Position numbers and translations under genes: made by a program. A stretch of 29,996 nt of DNA. Source: CAYQAJ01 sp964415245 (lineage in GTDB: Bacteria; Planctomycetota; Planctomycetia; Pirellulales; Pirellulaceae). Location of the stretch: positions 1-29,996 of the forward strand of contig CAYQAJ010000030.1 in NCBI GenBank assembly GCA_964415245.1, written 5' to 3'. Within the stretch, counting starts at the first letter, position 1. Every line of letters begins with the position of its first letter. The notes below the pieces were generated by a model. The model had not been told where the DNA came from, did no database searches, and was given only the letters and a program-made list of their open reading frames with translations. This document shows positions 24,603 through 29,996 of the stretch, piece by piece.

Positions 24603-25346
24603 TCATACGCGTCGTGCATGGAACGCCATTCTTCGCGGCAGCATGGGGAAGCGGCCGTAGGAATTCATGGCTGATGCCTGGAAATCGGCGCGCTCCAGCA
24701 GATCCAACACCTGCTCCTTCTTGTACACGCGCACTACGTGCCGCTCGTGGCTGCGGCGGTAGGTGCGGCCGACGCGGCGGAAGGTCGTGATCTCGCGCGT
24801 GAGCAACTCGCGCTTGCGGTCATCGGACGATTCGAACATCGCGGCCCAATCGTCGCCCGCGCGCCAGTTGCGCATTACCATCGAATCATCCGAGTGGATC
24901 ATCAGGTCGAACAGCAAAAGTCCGCCGGGGCGCAGCGCTTGGGCAATGCGGCCGAGCAACGCGGACAGCAACGGTTGATCCTTGCGGCTCGGCACACGAC
25001 CATCCTTCGACACGGGCAAGTAGCAGAGCACCTCGCCGATGGCCGTCACGGCATCGCACGGCGGCAAATCGAATTCAAATGCCGACGCGCGGTGCAGTTT
25101 GGCCTGGGGTGCATTGCGGCGCGCCAAGCGAAGCATGGCCGAGGATCCATCCACGCCAATCGCGCGGTAACCGGCGTCGATCAGCGTTTGCAGCCATACA
25201 CCGCTTCCGCAGCCGAGATCGACAACCAACCCCTCGTTGATTCCCGCCTCACGCAGCATCGCGATCAGTCCCGGCGCCGCGCCGCGTACAAATCCCGTAA
25301 AACCAACGTGGTGCACGTAAGCCAGATCGTCGCCGTAAAACGCCAT
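24603..25346 (-). CDS. Class I SAM-dependent methyltransferase
   Basis: The 247-residue product starts at an ATG with GGGAG about 7 bases upstream; the upstream open frame crosses gap 3 and is artefactual. Motif I is LVVDLGCGSGVWLQTL, the acidic ribose-binding residue is in AIGVDGSSAML, and the post-motif region is FDLPPCDAVTAIGEVLCYLP. After a lid-like insert comes ALRPGGLLLFDLMI. This is the generic small-molecule methyltransferase fold; the substrate cannot be told. The gene converges on the DUF1501 gene. Confidence 0.85.
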   Translation of the reverse strand: MAFYGDDLAYVHHVGFTGFVRGAAPGLIAMLREAGINEGLVVDLGCGSGVWLQTLIDAGYRAIGVDGSSAMLRLARRNAPQAKLHRASAFEFDLPPCDAVTAIGEVLCYLPVSKDGRVPSRKDQPLLSALLGRIAQALRPGGLLLFDLMIHSDDSMVMRNWRAGDDWAAMFESSDDRKRELLTREITTFRRVGRTYRRSHERHVVRVYKKEQVLDLLERADFQASAMNSYGRFPMLPRRMAFHARRV

Positions 25347-25484
25347 GCGCAGTCTCCCAAGCGAAATGATGCCGCAGTTTAACGTCGCCAATGAAATGCG
25401 CCACGTCGGCAGTGCGTTGTCGGGGTCAGATTTGACACGACCTCCTGCGGCGGAACAGAATCGCCCATGATGTTGCAGAAATAC

Positions 25485-25501
25485 GTCAGGCACGGCCTGA
25501 C
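25485..25501. repeat. Hairpin repeat, copy 1
   Basis: A 7-base stem GTCAGGC / GCCTGAC around ACG. The same stem with loop ACA occurs at 29712-29728. It lies in the leader of the glycoside-hydrolase-like gene, 20 bases before its ATG. Confidence 0.7.
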
Positions 25502-25521
25502 TTACCGATGGGAAAACCGAC

Positions 25522-28124
25522 ATGTTGCGCTTTACCGTGCTGGTGCTTTCCGGGCTTCTCCTCGTAGCCACTGCTCCACCTCGGCCAGTTGNNNNNNNNN
25601 NNNNNNNNNNNNNNNNNNNNNNNNNNNNNNNNNNNNNNNNNNNNNNNNNNNNNNNNNNNNNNNNNNNNNNNNNNNNNNNNNNNNNNNNNNNACCGAGCGG
25701 TTCGAAGTGCACGTCGAGCAGCCGGGCCGCGAGCCGTGGATCGGCCGCTACGGGAATCGCGCGGTTGTCGAGGAAGACAACGAGCTCAAGCTCTACTGGG
25801 ACTGGGCCTTCGCCTGGGACAGCCGCGAAGTGCGGCTCGAAAAAGGTCCCGCCACCATTCGGCTGGTCAGCAAAACACGCGAGGCGAACCCGCGGCAAAT
25901 CGACGTGGTGGTGCTCACCACCGATCCCGCGTACCTTCCCCGCATGAAAGAGCGGCCGCACAGCGACACGTGGGATGTGCTCGAATCGTATCGCGAAAAG
26001 CTGCCGTGCGATTTGGAACCGCTTGCCCGCCGCGCCGCCGGCAACGAGCTGCCCGACCCCTGGAAGCTGCGCACGTTTCGCGATCGTGGCTTCCTTTACC
26101 TGTGGAACGTGAGCCACACCTCGGCCAAGGACACGTGGCTCAGCGACAAGCCGGACCGCGTGCTGTTTCCCTACAACGTCATCGACGAACCGGTCCGCGA
26201 GGAGTTCGAGAAGAAGTACGGCGGGCGACAGGATGTCCCTATCTTTTCCGACAAGCGCATCGTGCCCACGTTTCACGGAGTGGGTGCCGGCGTGTTCGCG
26301 ACAGACCCGCAAACCGGCCAGGTGAACGAAACAGGCCGGCTCTTTGCCCAGTGGCTCGACTCGCATCCCGACCGGTGCTGGGCCATGATGATGAACTACC
26401 ACGGCGGCCAGCCGATCGGGCCCGAGGGGCAGGCGCTCTTCGCCAAATACCGCGACCGCTACGTGGGCTCGATTTCGGGCGAGAGCCTGGGTTACTTCTA
26501 TCCGCCGGCCGAGGAAATGCGGCAGGCGACCGTGGGCGCGACGACGCGGCGGCAGCTCGTCGAGGCGTTCGCGCCGCTTTCGCTGCGCTACAACGCGGAG
26601 AAATACCGCACGGTGTACGGGCGCGATCTGGATGCGAACCCGTACGCCGACGTGATTGCGTGCCTGTCGATCGGCAATATCGCGTTCGAGCCGCTGATTT
26701 ACGATTGGGGAGCCCGGATATGCGGGTACGAGTCGGCCTCGGCCACGTCGTCGGTGCTACCCATGCGGTGGGCTTTCATGCGGGGCGGAGCGCGGCAGCA
26801 CGCCGGTCTGACCGCCACGTACCGAAGCTGCAACTTTGGCGACGCTTCGACCATATTCAGCGACGGCGGGAGTTTTCACGCCCCGCGTAACTTGATGGAC
26901 AACTACTACAGCGTGTTCTCAGGCGCCGGCATGACCTGGTACAAGATGGATATTTGGTATCAGTACATGGCCGGCTCGTCGATGTTCTACCACGAGCAGG
27001 GCTTCGACGAGTTCTGGAAACCCGGCGGCACCTCGGCGGCCGGCTACAAGGAAGTGCAGCTTTCGCCCAAGGGAAAACTGGTCGACCGGTTTTTGCGCGT
27101 CACGGCGGCCGAGCCCGACCGCGGCAACCCGTACACGCCGATCGCGTTTCTGGTCGACTACGCGCACGGCTGGGAGCCGGCGCCATTTTGGCCCAACAGC
27201 TTCAAGAACTGGCACGAGCACCAGGACCGTTTCCTGTACGGCGATCACGAGGCGATGCTTGAACAGTATTTCTGGACGGCCTACTACCCGATCGGTCCCG
27301 AAAGCGAGAAGCCGATCACCGGCACCAACGAGGTATACGTGCCCGGCGTGTTCGGCGACGTGTTCGACGTGATCTTCGCCTATCCCGACGCCGGCAAGTG
27401 GCGCACGATCGACACGTACCCGGTAGTCGTGGCCGCGGGCGACATCGAGCTGACCGCCGCCGAGGGGGAGCGGCTGGCAAAGTACGTGTCGGCCGGCGGG
27501 ACGCTGCTAGTGGCCGATGCGCATCTGACCGGCCTCGGCGTCGCCGCGCTACATTTGCCGACCACGGGCGCGGAGAGCGAGTCGTGCGGATACCGCTGGC
27601 TCGACGAAGCCGACGTACATCCATCGCAGGTTTATCGTTACCGACCGATTCAGCCGGGCCAGGAGAAGATGCGCACCCTGGCGCTCACGCCCGAGGGCGA
27701 AGTGTTCTGCGCGGCGATCGATCGCGACGCGGGGCGGATCATTTTCTTGTCGGTGCCGCGCGGACTAGGCGTCGATCGCCGGGCATTGCCCGTCGTGGCG
27801 CGGCTATTGGCGCACCTGCGCAGCGGGCTGATGCCGGTCGAGGTCGAAGGCGACGTCGAGTGGCTGGTCAATCGCACCGGCAAAGGCTGGGCGGTCACGC
27901 TGCTCAACCCGGCCGGTCAGGCCAAGCCGCAGCACGGCATCACGCCGACCGACTTTCGACAGAACAAGCCTGTGACAATTCATTGCCGTGTCCCGGTCGC
28001 CACCGCGCGGGATTGGCTGATGCCCGACGACAAGCTGGCAGTCGAAACGGCAAACGCCGACCAGCGGCAAGTGCGGTTGGAAGTACCCGCCGGCGGTGTG
28101 CGCATCATCGCGCTGGAGAACTGA
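25522..28124 (+). CDS. Large secreted glycoside-hydrolase-like protein (interrupted by gap)
   Basis: An ATG at 25522 begins a signal peptide (MLRFTVLVLSGLLLVATAPP) that runs into the 100-N gap. The downstream frame is different, so the gap length is not a faithful 100. From 25692 there are 810 codons to a TGA. The first 90 residues look like a beta-sandwich carbohydrate-binding module (LEKGPATIRLVSKTREANP, DVVVLTTDPAYLP). A long alpha/beta region resembling a TIM-barrel hydrolase follows (FHGVGAGVFATDPQTG, DRYVGSISGESLGYFYPP, MTWYKMDIWYQYMAGSSMF). Then comes a Rossmann-like segment (YPVVVAAGDIELTAAEGERLAKYVSAGGTLLVADAHLTG) as in the trimerisation domain of GH42 enzymes, and a C-terminal beta domain. 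The family is not certain, and catalytic residues cannot be assigned. Confidence 0.65.
25592..25691. other. Assembly gap (100 N)
   Basis: Exactly 100 N. The signal peptide before it and the coding frame after it are out of phase at this length, so the true size differs from 100. Confidence 0.97.
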
Positions 28125-28277
28125 ATGCACGGTGCAAAGGCGGAGTGCAGAATGCAAAGTGCGGAGCGCAGATCGCGCCACACAAATTTACTCGGTTAGC
28201 CGCGACGCGAGAGCGAAGCGCGAATGCGCCGTTAGTTACAACGCGGAGCGGAGCGCGCGTAACCCCCACACCCGCCG
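28125..28277. repeat. Repeat-like intergenic sequence
   Basis: The first half is a degenerate purine-rich series of short units (GTGCAAA, GTGCAGA, ATGCAAA, GTGCGGA, GCGCAGA). The second half has inverted core TCGCGGCTAACC (28194-28205) and a run of GCG/GAGCG palindromic pieces. It separates convergent genes and resembles dispersed non-coding repeats. Confidence 0.45.
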
Positions 28278-29396
28278 CTACCGAAAGAGAAGAAAATCGC
28301 CGTCGCCGTCCACAACCCCCGCCACGCCACTGCCGGATGTTGCCGCCGAACCCGGATGTCCGTCCGGCTTGCCCTGGGCGTCGTAAAGTTGCCAGCCCAG
28401 CCGGTTCTCTTTCGTCCACGCCACCAGCGAGCTGCCGTCGGGAGCGCTCAACGCCAGGATGCCGGTGCGGTGGCCGGCTCGGCCAGGCGTTCTGATTTCG
28501 CCGGGCGGCAATACGCGACCCCGTTGATCGACTCGGGCGAAGTAGATGTCGTACTGGTCGCCCGTAGGCCATGCCGCAACGAAGCCGCGGGGCGCGCGGG
28601 ATACGGCGAAATAACTCATGGGGCAGGAATCGATCTTCCACAACGTGCTGCTGATGCGAGTGCGCGACGTTTGGTTCCGCTGTTGATTCCACAACAGCAG
28701 ATACATATCGCGCTCGTCGTTCGTCTCCTCGCGGTACAGCACGGCCAAATTGCCGTCGGCGCCAAATGCCGCGCTGGTCGTGCAACAGTTGCACGGATCG
28801 TAAGCGGGATTGATCTCCTCGTTGCCCTCAAACGATTCGCCGTTGTCGTGCGACACGTTGCAGTACAGCTTATCCGCCAGCCAACAAGCCGAAACGTTGC
28901 CCTGGTCATCGGCGGCCAACGAAAATCCCTCGCTCGGCTTGCCGTTGAGCCGCCGCACCGGCGAGAAGCTTTTGGCCCCCGGTTCGAGCCTGGCGAAGTA
29001 AAGACCCCAATCGCTTTGGGGCACTTTCAGCATCCATGCATTGGGGGTCATGATGCCCACGTGAATGCGGCCCCCCTGGCCCAACGCCATGTCGCAGCCC
29101 TCGAACTTCACCCGCGGATCGACCTTGAGGGCGTCGCGATCGACCACGACCGGCATCGCGTCGCTGAACGACTTGCCATGGTCGCGTGACGTTGCATACC
29201 GGGGACCGTCCTGCGTGTTAAAGAGAAGGTGAATCGTTCCCTCCGCGTCGGTCTTGGCAGCGGCGGGCTGCCCGTGGTCGGGAACGGGAATGGTCGTCAC
29301 CCGGCTGCTTTGGTCGTCGGCGTTCGTGGCCGGCAGGGCGAGAACGATGGTGCTCAGCACGGCAAATGCACACGCCGCTTGCCTGGCGTTAACCAT
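28278..29396 (-). CDS. Secreted sialidase-like beta-propeller protein
   Basis: The 372-residue product starts at an ATG (a TTG one codon earlier is less likely) with AGGAG 9-10 bases upstream. A signal peptide (MVNARQAACAFAVLSTIVLALPATNA) leads into repeated propeller blades. Two Asp-box-type motifs, SRDHGKSF near residue 70 and SHDNGESF near 185, are typical of BNR/sialidase folds. Further blades are marked by WGLYFARLEPGAKSFSPVRR, LAVLYREETNDERDMYLLLW and YDIYFARVDQRGRV. A Cys-rich turn (DPCNCCTTSA) may be disulphide-bonded. The arginine triad of true sialidases is not evident, so it is safer to call it a sialidase-like exported protein. It converges on the glycoside-hydrolase-like gene. 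Confidence 0.78.
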   Translation of the reverse strand: MVNARQAACAFAVLSTIVLALPATNADDQSSRVTTIPVPDHGQPAAAKTDAEGTIHLLFNTQDGPRYATSRDHGKSFSDAMPVVVDRDALKVDPRVKFEGCDMALGQGGRIHVGIMTPNAWMLKVPQSDWGLYFARLEPGAKSFSPVRRLNGKPSEGFSLAADDQGNVSACWLADKLYCNVSHDNGESFEGNEEINPAYDPCNCCTTSAAFGADGNLAVLYREETNDERDMYLLLWNQQRNQTSRTRISSTLWKIDSCPMSYFAVSRAPRGFVAAWPTGDQYDIYFARVDQRGRVLPPGEIRTPGRAGHRTGILALSAPDGSSLVAWTKENRLGWQLYDAQGKPDGHPGSAATSGSGVAGVVDGDGDFLLFR

Positions 29397-29747
29397 CAAG
29401 GAAATCTCCTTTCATTTGGACAAACCGCGAACGGCAAGGAGCGTCTCTATTGCGGCACGCGGCGATTCGATCCGGAGTCACCCCCCGCGTCTGCCGCCGA
29501 ACTTATGCTCGGAAGGGTACAGAATGAGAGTATACGGTTCGGCGAAGATGTCAATTTCTTGTAGGACGGAAGGCACGTCGAGTTGACTCGCGCGATTCGA
29601 CCGGGCGTTCTTCGCGCGGCGCACCACTGCGCGAGGCAGCAGATCGCCGCAGCCAAGAATGCCGCCAGTCGAACTGCTGGATTCCCTCGTGCGCGGGTAT
29701 AGACGAGCAGCGTCAGGCACAGCCTGACCATCGGCATGCCGAGGCGG
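29397..29747. other. Intergenic region, no recognised gene
   Basis: About 350 bases upstream of the sialidase-like gene. Its Shine-Dalgarno (AAAGGAG on the minus strand) lies at 29406-29413. A minus-strand open frame at 29478-29720 has no recognisable features and unremarkable composition. The hairpin repeat copy 2 is at 29712-29728. Confidence 0.4.
29712..29728. repeat. Hairpin repeat, copy 2
   Basis: A 7-base stem GTCAGGC / GCCTGAC around ACA, matching 25485-25501 except for one loop base. It lies 20 bases beyond the stop of the small basic ORF and could help end its transcript. Confidence 0.7.
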
Positions 29748-29837
29748 CTACCTCTTGCGATGGCGAATCTTGGCGCGCATGCGGCGCTTCTTACGTCCCA
29801 ATTTGCGCCGCCCTTTGCCGGTTTTCTTGGTTCCCAC
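29748..29837 (-). CDS. Possible 29-residue Lys/Arg-rich protein
   Basis: The last part of a longer minus-strand frame encodes a very basic peptide ending LGRKKRRMRAKIRHRKR. A GTG at 29837 preceded by GGAG at 6 bases gives a 29-residue product. The composition is like very small basic ribosome-associated proteins, such as those with COX24/AURKAIP1-type basic tails, but I cannot assign a family. The longer frame from 29957 lacks a comparable start signal. Confidence 0.4.
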   Translation of the reverse strand: MGTKKTGKGRRKLGRKKRRMRAKIRHRKR

Positions 29838-29996
29838 CTTGAACTCCACACAAGTATCGCACCGGCCGCGAGCCGCTGCCCGTTTCTCTACGATCGGCTC
29901 GAGCGGACTCTTGCCGGCACGCAGTGCCGCGCCCCTCGCCCGTGTCCTAACGAGCACGCAGCTTAGCAGAACGACACCATGGGGGGCAACATCCCC
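29838..29996. other. Window end, no recognised gene
   Basis: Nothing certain is visible. An ATG on the plus strand at 29979 could begin a gene that continues beyond the window, but there is no clear Shine-Dalgarno sequence and too few codons to judge. Confidence 0.3.

Noticed and set aside
24603..26402. A 599-codon frame extending the methyltransferase upstream
   Set aside because: It runs through gap 3 and the opposite strand of the glycoside-hydrolase-like gene; the ATG at 25346 has a Shine-Dalgarno sequence and family-like length.

Overview
The window looks like a chromosomal scaffold from a planctomycete, probably of the Pirellulales type. The evidence is the high GC content, a ThuA-like protein followed by a PSCyt1/DUF1549/LamG/DUF1553 protein translationally coupled to a Tat-exported DUF1501 protein, a Tat-signal Gfo/Idh/MocA oxidoreductase, an SHD1-domain secreted protein, a PQQ-type propeller with a DNPF-rich tail, and several kinds of short interspersed palindrome. 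The scaffold has three runs of exactly 100 N (5628-5727, 7011-7110, 25592-25691). These are best read as gaps of unknown length, so reading frames that cross them cannot be trusted.

Layout. 28-1572 (-) is a secreted beta-propeller protein. 1852-6033 (+) is a very large cytoplasmic protein I do not recognise, broken by gap 1. 6040-7010 (-) is the C-terminal part of HemW and 7111-7944 (-) is an RNase Z-like metallo-hydrolase; gap 2 removes the end of one and the start of the other and falsely joins them into one frame. 8081-9385 (-) is an exported SH3-domain protein. 9756-10263 (-) is a ParE/RelE-type toxin-antitoxin pair. 10383-11192 (-) is methionine aminopeptidase and 11570-14488 (+) is leucyl-tRNA synthetase. 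14538-14744 (-) is a lone DUF2281-like antitoxin. 14906-16270 (-) is the Gfo/Idh/MocA oxidoreductase. 16591-17236 (+) is a second toxin-antitoxin pair with a PIN toxin. 17453-18430 (+) is the SHD1 protein. 18467-24483 (+) is the ThuA, cytochrome/DUF1553, DUF1501 run. 24603-25346 (-) is a methyltransferase. 25522-28124 (+) is a large secreted glycoside-hydrolase-like protein interrupted by gap 3. 28278-29396 (-) is a secreted sialidase-like propeller. A tiny basic ORF lies at 29748-29837 (-).

How it fits together. Housekeeping genes (map, leuS, hemW, RNase Z-like) are interleaved with small toxin-antitoxin modules and with exported proteins that suggest carbohydrate or polymer use (ThuA, Gfo/Idh/MocA, glycoside-hydrolase-like, sialidase-like, DUF1501/DUF1553).

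The most notable structure is not a gene. Both toxin-antitoxin pairs sit between partial copies of a neighbouring gene. The first lies between the intact end of map and a degenerate second copy of the map 3' end (9680-9733). The second lies between the upstream region of the Gfo/Idh gene and a collapsed relic of a Gfo/Idh paralogue (17251-17417) that keeps only its 3' end and its promoter region. A 30-base palindrome-containing repeat occurs three times, once in frame inside the DUF1553 gene. An SHD1 domain and DNPF tails, the two halves of a known eukaryotic recognition pair, are encoded in the same window.
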